Positions 52,395-62,066 of a stretch of DNA of 64,000 nt are shown piece by piece (the first letter of the stretch is position 1; every line of letters starts with the position of its first letter). This stretch comes from Photobacterium chitinilyticum (GTDB lineage: Bacteria > Pseudomonadota > Gammaproteobacteria > Enterobacterales > Vibrionaceae). The notes under the pieces are model-generated. The model did not search any database, was not told the DNA's origin, and was given only the letters and a program-made list of their open reading frames with translations. Both the position numbers and the translations under genes were made by a program. The stretch covers positions 124,001 through 188,000 of the forward strand of contig NZ_RJLM01000001.1 of the NCBI RefSeq assembly GCF_004104355.1, given 5' to 3'.

Positions 52395-55300
52395 GTGTCT
52401 GACTTATCGACTATGATAAAACGCTTTATATTACCGGTTATTTTCGCCAGTGCAGCCTTCCAGATACCGGTTCAGGCCAATACGATACGTATTCTTGGCC
52501 CTGCTGCTGATGAGCAGCCTGCTACGATTGTAGGGGCGTCTCAGAATTCCACCCAGAATCGCTCCTCCGCGACGCGTTACGGCCCGACTGCGAATAGTGA
52601 AACATTGTGGTCTATTGCCTCACGTAGCCGTCCTAATGATCAGGTTTCCGTCTATCAGGTGATTGGGGCGATACACCGCGCCAATCCACAGGCTTTCGAA
52701 CAAAACAATATCCATGGCCTGCTCCCGGGAAGTGTTCTGACAATTCCTAGCCTGGCACAGATCCGTCAGGAAAATATCGATAGCGTTAAACGAAGACTGG
52801 CCGCAGACCAGCGTCGCCAGTCACGTCAGGCACCAACATCTGCACCTTCTAGGGCACCAGCCCCGAATGTTAACAAACAAGAGCCAACGGTTGTTGCCCA
52901 GCCTCTTCCTAAACCTGATGTCGCAAAAGAAGAGGTTGTGAGTCAGTCCGCCGCAACATCACAGAGTACAAGAGGCGGTATTCCACTCAAGCCGACAGCC
53001 CTTCAGGAGCAACTGGATGCTTCTGATGTACAAATGACAAAATTACTGGAAAGTAACCATCTACTGCGGGTGCGTCTGGCTGAAATGCAACACGAGGTCA
53101 CTGCATTAAGAGATCAGGTCAGCAGTGATGACGTCCTTCGAGATCAGATTAAAGGCTTTATCGAACAACAGAAGGCCCAGCCGATTGAGCCGGTTGTCGC
53201 AGAAACATCATGGCTTGATAGCCTGATTGCCAACCCTTGGGCATTAGCTGCTGTAGCATTTGTTCCTGGTTCACTGATTGCAGGTTTACTTGCTTTCTTT
53301 ATGCTCAGACGTAAGAAAGACGATGCCGATGACGTTAAATCACTAGACAGTCCGGAACAAAAGCCTGCGATGGTGCCTCCTCCGGCGGATAGCGATGATG
53401 CGATTCCGGATCTTGCTCTTAGCGATGACAGCGGCCTTGATGACTTGTTCGGGGGGGATGATGAGTCGCTGTTTGACGATCCAGAGAAGAGCCTGTTCCC
53501 GTCCGAAACGGATAAGTCGTCCGATTCCATTGATATGCTTGATCTGTCTGTTGATAGTGATGAATTTGAGATTGACAGTGGTCTGACACCGAGCAGCATT
53601 TCCGTGAAAGGGGATGAGCAGGCTATCGGGCTCCAGGATATGGAGCGGGCTCTGGATGAGATGGAGCAGAGCACGGAGCAAAGCTCAGACGAAGCACTGG
53701 CTGCGATGTGGGAGCAGTCGCTTCAGAGCGAGAGTGATGATGAAGAGAGCTTTGACCTTTCCGACGATAGCTTGTCAAGCCTGGATGATGATTTACTCGA
53801 CGAGCAGAAAATTGAAGACGGGCTCCTCGACCAGTCGATCCTTGATGACCTGCTGTCTGAAGTCGATATGGAGCAGGAAAGCCAAGCTCAGGCTGTAGAA
53901 GAAGATGCTTCTCAGCAAGTCGTTGATCAAGATGAGCTGGATTCGCTGTTTGATATGGCTGGGGGGGCTGATGTCGCGGAACCGGCGGTAGACACCGTAC
54001 AAGAAGCAGTTCAAGAAGCCGTTGAAGAGACTGAAGAGCTGGCCCAGCAGGCCGCCATTGATCAGGCTCTTGCTGAAGCTGACGCTATGTTTGCCGTTGA
54101 GACAGAGGCCGTTGATGAAGGTGACGTTGATGAAGATGATATTGATGCTTTGTTCGAGGCTAACAGCACGGCATTGCTCGATGATCTGATTGAAGATGAC
54201 GAGCTGAGCAGTGATATTGAGGTCGAGGAAAACAGTACTGCGCTGCTTGACGAATTACTCGAAGACGGTGGAACGAAGGATTTGCTTAATCCGAAGGTAT
54301 CAATTGATGAAAACAGCACAGCTTTGCTGGATGAGTTGGTTGATGGCCTCGATACCGAACTGGTTGACCAGGATAGTTATGGTTCAGTCGTCCCCGGTGC
54401 CGTAATAGAGGATGATGAATCACCAAGTATCGATGACGTGGTTATTGATGAGAATAGCACTGATCTCTTGGATGATATTCTTGCTCAGTACGGTAGCCAC
54501 CCTGACTTTGAACCTAAAATTGAAACTGAAACTGAAACTGAAACTGAAACTGAAACCGATCCCGAAGTTTCCACTGCGGAATCCGAGATCCAAGAGCCGG
54601 AACCTGAGGCGTTTAGTACTGACTTTTCAGATCCTGAGTTTGAGCCGGTATCCGACAGCGAAGTAGCATCATCGCAACAATCACAATCAGAGCCTGATGC
54701 CGACTTCCCTGAGTCAGAACAGTCGGCTTTTGCTGAGATTTTTAATGATGTGTTGGATGATCAATCGAGTGTTGCAGATTCAGAGCCGGAACAGACCGAA
54801 GAACCGACGTCGGAGCCTCAGGCCGAGCTGATACAGGAACCCGAAGAGATAGATGCACTGCTGGCGGACGTTGAAGGGTTGCTTGATGAGCCAGACGTCG
54901 ATGATGTCGATAATCTTGAGCGCAGTGTCGATGAGTTACTGGATAGTATTGAGCATCAACCGGAACAACCTGTTCATGCCGATGATAATGCTCAGGCAGA
55001 GGCGGATCTTGAGCAAGCGATACTCTCGGGGGCCGGTTATGATGATTTACCCGTTTCTGATGAAGAAGTGGTGCTGGCAGAGCCAGAATCACTGTCTGCC
55101 GAAGAAGCACTGGATATCTCGCAATCTGTTGAAGAGTCACCGGAATTCTTATCAGTAGAAGACGCGTTACAAGAAGAAAACCCTCAAGTAGAAGAGCCTT
55201 CAGCGACAGAATCTTCAGCGGAAGAACCTTTAGCGACAGAGCCTTCAGTCGAGGAGAGTCTTGAAGAACGGTTGCCGGAAGCAGAGGTTCCTGAGGATCT

Positions 55301-57272
55301 AGCACTCGCCGAGCAGCAACTTGAGTCAGTAGCACCAGAGTCTGTTACTGATGATGCGGTGGAGCTGCTTAGCCTGGATGAATTACCAGAAACCACATTA
55401 GCTGTTGATGAACCACTAGACGCTCTGTCACCGGAAGTCGTATTGGAAGAAGATGCTCTACTAGAGGAACAACCTTTAGTTGAAGAGTCTTTAGTCGACG
55501 GTAGTCAGGAAGAGCGGCTACCAGAGCCAGTTGCTGACGATGCGGTGGAGCCGCTTAGTCTGGATGATTTACCAGAGTTTGATGAAGAGGCAGCATTTAA
55601 CGATCCTGAAGCGGAAGCGCTTGAGGAAATGCAGAGTTTGCTTTCGGATGACGAAGAGCAGGTCGCGCTAGATAATATTGTTAAGCAATTGCAGCAGGCT
55701 GCGGAGGCTGCGGAGGCTGCGCAACCGGTCGAAGCATTACCAGAAGCCTCACTACCTGTTGCTGAAAGTCTGGAAGAACAGTTATCAGAAACTGAGTTTT
55801 CTGAGGAGCCGACGGCAACTGAGCTGCCATCTGAACCTGAAATTTCTGAGCCTGTAAATCTAGAGCCAGTAGCACCAGAGTCAGTTGCTGGCGATGCGGT
55901 GGAGCCGCTGAGCCTGGATGATTTGCCGGAGTTTGATGAAGAGGCGGCATTTAACGATCCTGAGGCGGAAGCGCCTGAGGAAATGCTAAGTCCGCTTTCA
56001 GATGACGAAGAGCAGGTTGCATTTGATAATATTGTCAAGCAAGTGCAGCAGGCGGCCGAAGCGGCTCAGCCGGAGAGTGCTGCGTTAGCTACCGAGCCAG
56101 CATCATTAGCGCCAGCATCAATTCATGGTGAGCAGCAGATTGCGTTCGAGAGTATCGATCCTGACTCATTACCTGAGTTTAGTGAAGATGAAGCACTACA
56201 GGCGTCTTTCGATGAACAGCATGAGCTGGAGCAGTATGAAGTAGAGCAAGGGCTGAAAGAGCCTCAAACTGCTAAGGCGGAACAACCTTCAATATCACCT
56301 GCAATGTCACCTGCTGATATGTTTGACGATGAGCTGGTTGATTCTGCCGGGCTTGATATGGCCGCTCTATTGAGTGATCCCGAAGAAATATTCGCGGATG
56401 AAGGCGGTGTGATAGCTGACAGTATGCCGGAAGCGCCACCTGTTGAGCTTCAGGCATTGAAGGAGGAACACTCGGCTTATGATACTGAGTCAGAAGAGGC
56501 AGCGGTCATTGAGCCAGAGCGGGATGCTGTTATTGAGTCTGAGTCTGTAGCCGAATCGTTACAGCAAGATGTTGCTAGCGAGGATGTACGTGAGCCTGGT
56601 CAGCCAGAGCCGATTGAACATGGATTTGATAAGGCTGACGATATCGTTCCCAATACTCACTTGGGTTTTCAGGATGAGCTTGAGGCCGAACGTGAACAAC
56701 TGCTATCGGATTCTTTTGAGGGTGACGAACAATTTTCAGGCTTTACTGGTTCTGATCTTGAAATGCCGGAAGAAGATTCGGAAATTTGGGCTCAGACAAG
56801 CCCTGAACCCGTTCTGGAATCTGAAAATTGGGCTGATCAGCCGCAGATGCTAATTGAGGATGTCGCAGCCTTTGATACCGAAATGTTGTTGGCTGAAGCG
56901 GAATCGCAAGCTTTGCTACAAGATGTGGCTGGCAGTGAATTGGTTGATGAACCGAGTTCACCATCATATATCAGCATTGATGAGCTTATGAAGGATCTGG
57001 AGCCTGAAACCCCTATTGAACTGGATGATGAGCCGTTAAACCTTGAAGTAGGGCTTGATGAGTTTCCTGATGTACTCTCCGATGTTGCCGCATTTGATGT
57101 AGACAGCCAGGGTGAATATGCCAGCAAGCTGGATTTGGCCAAAGCATATCTAGAAATGAATGATAGCGAAGGTGCGCTAAGTTTACTGGAAGAAGTTGCC
57201 AGCAACGGCGATGCACAGATCAAGCGTGAAGCGAAAGGGCTGTTAGAGAAGATAGGTGTTCGTAGGTCCTAG
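52395..57272 (+). CDS. fimV: FimV/HubP-family polar peptidoglycan-binding protein
   Basis: A 1625-residue FimV-type protein. The GTG at 52395 has GAGAGGA upstream; the ATG at 52413 is the alternative. A signal peptide ends at about VQA-NTI. A LysM-like region (ETLWSIASRSRPN...LLPGSVLTIPSL) covers about 70-120, a coiled coil lies near 215-250 (MTKLLESNHLLRVRLAEMQ), and one transmembrane helix at about 285-303. A huge acidic cytoplasmic region with repeats follows, then the conserved FimV C-terminal domain (LDLAKAYLEMNDSEGALSLL). HubP, its Vibrio form, anchors chromosome-origin, flagellar and chemotaxis proteins at the cell pole. The repeat region is internally duplicated and probably variable in length. 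Confidence 0.93.
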   Translation: MSDLSTMIKRFILPVIFASAAFQIPVQANTIRILGPAADEQPATIVGASQNSTQNRSSATRYGPTANSETLWSIASRSRPNDQVSVYQVIGAIHRANPQAFEQNNIHGLLPGSVLTIPSLAQIRQENIDSVKRRLAADQRRQSRQAPTSAPSRAPAPNVNKQEPTVVAQPLPKPDVAKEEVVSQSAATSQSTRGGIPLKPTALQEQLDASDVQMTKLLESNHLLRVRLAEMQHEVTALRDQVSSDDVLRDQIKGFIEQQKAQPIEPVVAETSWLDSLIANPWALAAVAFVPGSLIAGLLAFFMLRRKKDDADDVKSLDSPEQKPAMVPPPADSDDAIPDLALSDDSGLDDLFGGDDESLFDDPEKSLFPSETDKSSDSIDMLDLSVDSDEFEIDSGLTPSSISVKGDEQAIGLQDMERALDEMEQSTEQSSDEALAAMWEQSLQSESDDEESFDLSDDSLSSLDDDLLDEQKIEDGLLDQSILDDLLSEVDMEQESQAQAVEEDASQQVVDQDELDSLFDMAGGADVAEPAVDTVQEAVQEAVEETEELAQQAAIDQALAEADAMFAVETEAVDEGDVDEDDIDALFEANSTALLDDLIEDDELSSDIEVEENSTALLDELLEDGGTKDLLNPKVSIDENSTALLDELVDGLDTELVDQDSYGSVVPGAVIEDDESPSIDDVVIDENSTDLLDDILAQYGSHPDFEPKIETETETETETETDPEVSTAESEIQEPEPEAFSTDFSDPEFEPVSDSEVASSQQSQSEPDADFPESEQSAFAEIFNDVLDDQSSVADSEPEQTEEPTSEPQAELIQEPEEIDALLADVEGLLDEPDVDDVDNLERSVDELLDSIEHQPEQPVHADDNAQAEADLEQAILSGAGYDDLPVSDEEVVLAEPESLSAEEALDISQSVEESPEFLSVEDALQEENPQVEEPSATESSAEEPLATEPSVEESLEERLPEAEVPEDLALAEQQLESVAPESVTDDAVELLSLDELPETTLAVDEPLDALSPEVVLEEDALLEEQPLVEESLVDGSQEERLPEPVADDAVEPLSLDDLPEFDEEAAFNDPEAEALEEMQSLLSDDEEQVALDNIVKQLQQAAEAAEAAQPVEALPEASLPVAESLEEQLSETEFSEEPTATELPSEPEISEPVNLEPVAPESVAGDAVEPLSLDDLPEFDEEAAFNDPEAEAPEEMLSPLSDDEEQVAFDNIVKQVQQAAEAAQPESAALATEPASLAPASIHGEQQIAFESIDPDSLPEFSEDEALQASFDEQHELEQYEVEQGLKEPQTAKAEQPSISPAMSPADMFDDELVDSAGLDMAALLSDPEEIFADEGGVIADSMPEAPPVELQALKEEHSAYDTESEEAAVIEPERDAVIESESVAESLQQDVASEDVREPGQPEPIEHGFDKADDIVPNTHLGFQDELEAEREQLLSDSFEGDEQFSGFTGSDLEMPEEDSEIWAQTSPEPVLESENWADQPQMLIEDVAAFDTEMLLAEAESQALLQDVAGSELVDEPSSPSYISIDELMKDLEPETPIELDDEPLNLEVGLDEFPDVLSDVAAFDVDSQGEYASKLDLAKAYLEMNDSEGALSLLEEVASNGDAQIKREAKGLLEKIGVRRS
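54522..54557 (+). repeat. Hexanucleotide microsatellite GAAACT in fimV
   Basis: Five perfect GAAACT units plus one GAAACC encode an (Glu-Thr)n run. Being a multiple of three, changes in copy number would alter length without a frameshift. Confidence 0.95.
55539..56056 (+). repeat. Large direct duplication within fimV
   Basis: The segment at 55539-55703 and the one at 55893-56056 both encode DAVEPLSLDDLPEFDEEAAF and about 35 further matching residues, with many silent and few coding changes. Upstream, four shorter copies of E-NSTALLD-type repeats lie at about 54160, 54230, 54310 and 54450. Confidence 0.9.
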
Positions 57273-57312
57273 TATCTTTGAACAGAAGGAAGATCAGGAC
57301 CTAGGTTCGAGG

Positions 57313-57340
57313 AAAAGCGAGAGCAATGGCTCTCGCTTTT
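57313..57340 (+). terminator. Terminator after fimV
   Basis: AAAAGCGAGAGC and GCTCTCGCTTTT form a perfect 12-bp stem with an AATG loop and a T-run on the right. Confidence 0.88.
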
Positions 57341-57486
57341 GTATTTATGAGTGAGGTAAGCTCTTTTTTCTGGGTCTAGGAATTCGACTCTGGAATCTCG
57401 TATCTTTGTTATTCTCGCTTTTTTCCCTATAATCCCTCACTCCTTGATAACAGGCCGCTGTGCCGACAGTAAGAACGAAGTAAATT

Positions 57487-58272
57487 ATGCGAATAGCTTT
57501 AGGTATCGAATACGATGGGGCCAAATATTATGGTTGGCAGCGTCAACGAGATGTTGACAGTGTGCAGGAGCGCTTAGAAAAAGCGCTAAGCAAAATTGCC
57601 AATCAACCTATTGAGGTTCAGTGCGCAGGACGTACTGATGCTGGTGTACATGGTACTGGTCAGGTCGTACATTTCGATGTGGATGTTGAGCGTAAGATGG
57701 TTGCCTGGACCATGGGAACCAATGCAAACCTGCCGAAAGATATTGCTGTTCGTTGGGCTGTCGAGGTCAATGATGATTTTCATGCGCGTTTTACTGCGAC
57801 TGCGCGCCGCTATCGCTATATCATCTATAATCATGCATTACGCCCGGCTATTTTGGGGGCAGGGGTGAGCCATTACCACGGCGAGCTCGACGTGAACAAA
57901 ATGCAAGAGGCCGGTCAATATTTGCTTGGTGAGAATGACTTCACATCCTTCCGTGCTGTGCATTGTCAATCTCGTAGTCCTTGGCGTAACCTAATGCACC
58001 TGAATGTGTCTCGCCAGGGCAATTTTGTCATTATTGATGTTAAGGCGAATGCTTTTGTTCACCATATGGTACGAAATATCACCGGGAGTCTGATCAAGGT
58101 TGGCCGCGGTGAAGAAAAACCGGAATGGATGAAGTGGTTGTTGGAGCAGAAAGACCGAACCTTGGCTGGTGCAACGGCTAAAGCGGAAGGTCTGTATTTG
58201 GTTGATGTTGATTACCCTCAAGAGTGCGGCCTGCCTAGGGCATCGATTGGTCCGTTGTTTTTGCCGGATTAA
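57487..58272 (+). CDS. truA: tRNA pseudouridine(38-40) synthase
   Basis: A 261-residue TruA. The catalytic Asp is in [14 protein letters not shown] (about residues 49-62). [45 protein letters not shown] and [10 protein letters not shown] are family blocks. It makes pseudouridine at positions 38-40 of the tRNA anticodon arm. It follows fimV and precedes accD with a separate upstream region, the order known from vibrios. No oddities. Confidence 0.97.
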   Translation: MRIALGIEYDGAKYYGWQRQRDVDSVQERLEKALSKIANQPIEVQCAGRTDAGVHGTGQVVHFDVDVERKMVAWTMGTNANLPKDIAVRWAVEVNDDFHARFTATARRYRYIIYNHALRPAILGAGVSHYHGELDVNKMQEAGQYLLGENDFTSFRAVHCQSRSPWRNLMHLNVSRQGNFVIIDVKANAFVHHMVRNITGSLIKVGRGEEKPEWMKWLLEQKDRTLAGATAKAEGLYLVDVDYPQECGLPRASIGPLFLPD

Positions 58273-58440
58273 GCAGGATTTAGGGTAGAGGTTCTAGGAT
58301 CTCGCTCCCCTTTATCAACTAGTACAACCAGTTTTTTATCTACAGATCGACAACTTTGTGCTTTAATTCCACCTCGGTAAATTAACGAATTTATAATTCT
58401 CTGCTATCTGGCAGGGAAATAAGAAGATGAAAGGTCATTC

Positions 58441-59382
58441 ATGAGCTGGCTTGAAAAGATCCTCACAAAGAGCAACATTGTTTCCTCTCGAAAAGCATCT
58501 ATCCCTGAAGGGGTATGGACCAAATGTACTTCATGTGAACAAGTGCTTTACCACGCAGACCTGGAACGTAGCCTAGAAGTCTGCCCTAAGTGTGATCACC
58601 ATATGCGTATGAAGGCGCGTCGTCGCCTTGAAACTTTTCTTGATGCTGAAGGTCAGGTAGAAATTGCCGGAGAGCTGGAGCCACAAGATAAGCTGAAGTT
58701 CCGCGATTCAAAGAAATATAAGGATCGCATCTCGGCGGCACAGAAAAACAGCGGTGAAAAAGATGCGCTGGTGGTAATGAAAGGTACCCTGCTGGAACAG
58801 CCTCTAGTGGCATGTGCATTTGAGTTTTCCTTTATGGGCGGCTCGATGGGTTCTGTTGTCGGGGCTAAATTTGTCCACGCTGTCGATGAAGCGATTGCTA
58901 ACAAGTGCGCCTTGGTATGTTTTTCTGCCAGTGGCGGCGCTCGCATGCAGGAAGCGTTGATGTCTTTGATGCAGATGGCGAAAACCAGTGCTGCACTGGA
59001 GCGCCTTTCTGACAATGGCCTGCCGTTTATCTCTGTACTGACAGATCCTACTATGGGCGGTGTATCGGCAAGTTTGGCAATGCTGGGTGATATCAACATC
59101 GGTGAGCCCAAAGCACTGATTGGTTTTGCTGGTCAGCGTGTTATCGAGCAAACTGTGCGCGAAAAGCTACCTGAAGGTTTCCAGCGTAGTGAGTTCCTGC
59201 TAGATCACGGCGCGATTGACATGATTGTTGACCGTCGAGAGATGCGTCAGCGTATTGGTGGCATTATTGCCAAGCTAACTCATGCAACGTCGCCTATGGT
59301 TGTACCGGTTGTACCGCCGGCGGCTGCTGTCGAGGACGCAAAAGACGAAGCAGAGACAAAAGTAGAGAACGAGCAGGAATAA
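58441..59382 (+). CDS. accD: Acetyl-CoA carboxylase carboxyltransferase subunit beta
   Basis: A 313-residue AccD. The zinc ribbon Cys29, Cys32, Cys48 and Cys51 (CTSCEQ...CPKC) leads into the carboxyltransferase domain, with [37 protein letters not shown], and [11 protein letters not shown]. With AccA it forms the enzyme that makes malonyl-CoA for fatty acid synthesis. The acidic C-terminal extension ([14 protein letters not shown]) is normal for vibrios. E. coli places dedA between truA and accD; it is absent here. Confidence 0.97.
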   Translation: MSWLEKILTKSNIVSSRKASIPEGVWTKCTSCEQVLYHADLERSLEVCPKCDHHMRMKARRRLETFLDAEGQVEIAGELEPQDKLKFRDSKKYKDRISAAQKNSGEKDALVVMKGTLLEQPLVACAFEFSFMGGSMGSVVGAKFVHAVDEAIANKCALVCFSASGGARMQEALMSLMQMAKTSAALERLSDNGLPFISVLTDPTMGGVSASLAMLGDINIGEPKALIGFAGQRVIEQTVREKLPEGFQRSEFLLDHGAIDMIVDRREMRQRIGGIIAKLTHATSPMVVPVVPPAAAVEDAKDEAETKVENEQE

Positions 59383-59543
59383 CGTTTTTCTACCATTGAA
59401 CCGGGTTTGGCAGACAGTAAAACTATCAGTCATGCTCACAGAGTAGTGTTTTGAGTGAATTTATTAGTGTGTTTACATGAATTCAAACTCGGTTCAGTGT
59501 TAAATTAGTAGCTATCATAGGTATTAATTTAGAACGATAGCAA

Positions 59544-60815
59544 ATGTCCGGATTGACAGCACCACAAGCCACCGCCCCATTAGCCTCCTGGCTGACTTAT
59601 TTAGAAAACCTCCACACCAGTTCCATTGATCTTGGATTAGACCGAGCTCTTCGTGTTGCTCAACGTGGTCAGCTGACAAAACCTGCACAGCATGTCATCA
59701 CCGTTGCCGGTACTAACGGTAAGGGCTCTACCTGCGCGATTCTGGAAGCCATCTTGCTTGATGCCGGTTACAAGGTCGGTGTCTATAGTTCGCCTCACCT
59801 GGTTCGATATAACGAGCGTGTCCGTATTAATGGCAAAGAGCTGGCCGATGATGAAAATTGTGGGGCTTTTGCAGCCATTGAACTGTATCGCCAAGAAGTG
59901 AGTTTGAGCCTGTTCGAGTTTGGTACACTGGCAGCACTGGAGCTTTTCAAGCGGCACCAGGTGGACGTGGCTATTTTGGAAGTGGGCCTGGGCGGTCGTC
60001 TTGATGCCACCAATATCGTTGATCATGATGTATCGGTGATCACCAGCCTGGCTGTTGACCATGTTGACTGGCTGGGTGATGACATTGAAGTGATCGGTTA
60101 TGAAAAAGCCGGTATTTTCAGATCGCAGAAGCCTGCGATTTGTGGTCAGCCCAACCCTCCGGCAAGTGTTCCGGCCCACGCTGATGATATTAACGCCAAG
60201 CTATATCAGGTTGGCTATCAGTTTGATTACAAACAATCAGATACCAGCTGGAGCTGGCATTGCGGAGCGTTTGATCTCAATAACTTGCCACTTCCTGCAC
60301 TTCCTCTTCCCAATGCAGCAACTGCGTTGATGGCGCTGGGAGCGGCTGAGCTGGATATTAGCGATGAAAATATTGCCAAAGGCTTGGCGAGTGCCTCTTT
60401 GCCTGGTCGTATGGAGCAGATTTCCGATTTACCGTTGACGATTTTAGACGTCGCACACAATCCTCACTCGGCCCAGTATTTTGCCAAGCAGCTCGAAATA
60501 GTGAAGCAGCGAGAAAAGAAAGGGCGAATTCATGCCGTTGTGGCAATGCTGCATGATAAAGATATTGCAGCCACTGTCGCTGAGATGCGTTCAATTGTGG
60601 ATGTGTGGTATCCGGCTTCGCTAGAAGGCCCTAGGGCAGCGACAGCCGATGAGATCATTGCCTATTTGCCCGGTGATATTCAGCCTTACCAAACGCCAGA
60701 GCAGGCTTATGACACAGCGCTGACAGAAGCCGGTGAAGAGGATATGGTAATCGTATTTGGCTCGTTTTACACTGTCGGCCAGATCTCCAGTCACTTAGCA
60801 TCAACACAGGAGTAG
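59544..60815 (+). CDS. folC: Dihydrofolate synthase / folylpolyglutamate synthase
   Basis: A 423-residue Mur-ligase family enzyme. The P-loop is TVAGTNGKGSTCAILEAILL (about residues 52-71). VYSSPHLVRYNERVRING, FEFGTLAALELFKRH, EVGLGGRLDATNIVDHDVS and LDVAHNPHSAQYFAKQL are conserved. It adds glutamate to dihydropteroate and then lengthens the folate tail. It precedes dedD with a two-base gap, so the two are coupled. Typical length and complete motifs. Confidence 0.97.
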   Translation: MSGLTAPQATAPLASWLTYLENLHTSSIDLGLDRALRVAQRGQLTKPAQHVITVAGTNGKGSTCAILEAILLDAGYKVGVYSSPHLVRYNERVRINGKELADDENCGAFAAIELYRQEVSLSLFEFGTLAALELFKRHQVDVAILEVGLGGRLDATNIVDHDVSVITSLAVDHVDWLGDDIEVIGYEKAGIFRSQKPAICGQPNPPASVPAHADDINAKLYQVGYQFDYKQSDTSWSWHCGAFDLNNLPLPALPLPNAATALMALGAAELDISDENIAKGLASASLPGRMEQISDLPLTILDVAHNPHSAQYFAKQLEIVKQREKKGRIHAVVAMLHDKDIAATVAEMRSIVDVWYPASLEGPRAATADEIIAYLPGDIQPYQTPEQAYDTALTEAGEEDMVIVFGSFYTVGQISSHLASTQE

Positions 60816-60817
60816 AT

Positions 60818-61381
60818 GTGGCAAGTAAATTTCAAAGCCGATTAGTCGGAACCATTATTCTGGTGGCAATCGGCGTTATTTTTCTGCCTGATTTATTTGA
60901 TGGCAAGAAGCAGCATTATCAAGAGCAGTTCGCCAGTATTCCTCTTCAGCCAGAAATTGGCGAGGAAGATGAGTTTGTGACGATCCCCGAGCCCGAGTTT
61001 GCCGAGGTCGACTTGCCGCCTGAACCTGTTACCGTTGTCGTTGATGAGCAGCAGGGTACAGCATCGGTTTCGGCCAGTGGAACGGTCAATGTTGAACCTT
61101 CACCGGTGACAGAGCCAAAAACAGGCAACAAGGATAGCGGTTGGGTCGTTCAACTTGGCGTTTTTCGAAATTTTGATAATGCCAATCAGCTCGTGGCCAA
61201 ACTGCGAGGTGCTGGTTATCAGGCGCATGTTTTTCCTAAAGAGCCTCAACAGGGCGATTTGGCGAGAGTTGTTGTTGGGCCTGATATATCCAAAACGAAG
61301 CTATCTACTCAGCTCAAAGATTTGGAAAAATTAACGGGATTAAAGGGCCGATTGCTCAGATTTAACCCACTTAACCCTTAG
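60818..61381 (+). CDS. dedD: SPOR-domain cell-division protein DedD
   Basis: A 187-residue inner-membrane protein. A short cytoplasmic start (MASKFQSR) is followed by one transmembrane helix (LVGTIILVAIGVIFLPDLF), a Pro/Glu/Val-rich periplasmic linker, and a C-terminal SPOR domain (SGWVVQLGVFRNFDNANQLV to LKGRLLRFNPL). SPOR domains bind denuded glycan at the septum, and DedD supports constriction. Translation starts with GTG two bases after the folC stop. Position between folC and cvpA is conserved with E. coli. Confidence 0.93.
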   Translation: MASKFQSRLVGTIILVAIGVIFLPDLFDGKKQHYQEQFASIPLQPEIGEEDEFVTIPEPEFAEVDLPPEPVTVVVDEQQGTASVSASGTVNVEPSPVTEPKTGNKDSGWVVQLGVFRNFDNANQLVAKLRGAGYQAHVFPKEPQQGDLARVVVGPDISKTKLSTQLKDLEKLTGLKGRLLRFNPLNP

Positions 61382-61442
61382 GTAAACGTTTGCGTTCTCA
61401 TTTTTTCTGTTAGAATACGCACCAACAAGACGAATACAACAA

Positions 61443-61937
61443 ATGATGATCTGGATTGATTACGTAATTTTAGGCGTAATAGGCTTCTCGGCACTGGTCA
61501 GTTTGATCCGTGGATTTGTTAAGGAAGCGTTGTCACTGGTAATTTGGTTTGCTGCCTTTTTTATTGCCAGTAATTTTTATATCGAGCTAGCGGCATACTT
61601 CACGAATATTCAGGATGAGATGCTACGAAACGGTAGCGCCATCGCCGCATTGTTTATTGCCACACTGATTGTCGGTGCCGTGGTGAACTATGTGATAGGA
61701 CAGTTAGTACAGAAAACGGGTCTGTCAGGGACAGATCGGGTTCTGGGAGTTGTCTTTGGTGGAGTGAGGGGGGTACTTATCGTATCGGCCCTACTGTTCT
61801 TCATCGATGCGTTTACAGGGTTTTCAAGTGCCGACTGGTGGAAAGAGTCGCAGCTGATCCCGCAGTTCGGCGTCGTGATTGAGTGGTTTTTCACTTACCT
61901 CAAAGACACATCAAGCTTTTTGCCCGGTGCACTGTAG
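61443..61937 (+). CDS. cvpA: Colicin V production protein CvpA
   Basis: A 164-residue inner-membrane protein with four hydrophobic helices. It starts with [20 protein letters not shown] and carries [40 protein letters not shown], and a C-terminal amphipathic region. CvpA is needed for colicin V release in E. coli, and its general role is in envelope homeostasis. It precedes purF, as in E. coli. Two adjacent ATGs (61443 and 61446) are possible starts. Confidence 0.95.
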   Translation: MMIWIDYVILGVIGFSALVSLIRGFVKEALSLVIWFAAFFIASNFYIELAAYFTNIQDEMLRNGSAIAALFIATLIVGAVVNYVIGQLVQKTGLSGTDRVLGVVFGGVRGVLIVSALLFFIDAFTGFSSADWWKESQLIPQFGVVIEWFFTYLKDTSSFLPGAL

Positions 61938-62066
61938 CATCGGTATTTAGACAGTTTATTGATTCATTTTTTTCCTGTTGGGAGCGGTTATTCCGGGTCT
62001 CGGCAGGAAAGAGTGATTTGGGTGAACTGTTATAATTGCACTTAATGCGTGACGAGGATTTAGGAC

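Noticed and set aside
54522-54557. CRISPR-like or phase-variable frameshift repeat
   Set aside because: Units are contiguous six-base repeats without spacers and are in frame, so neither CRISPR nor on/off frameshifting applies.
53144-56038. Several Ser-rich minus-strand and alternate-frame open frames over fimV
   Set aside because: They are produced by the biased Glu/Asp/Ser codons of the real protein and show no start signals or domains.
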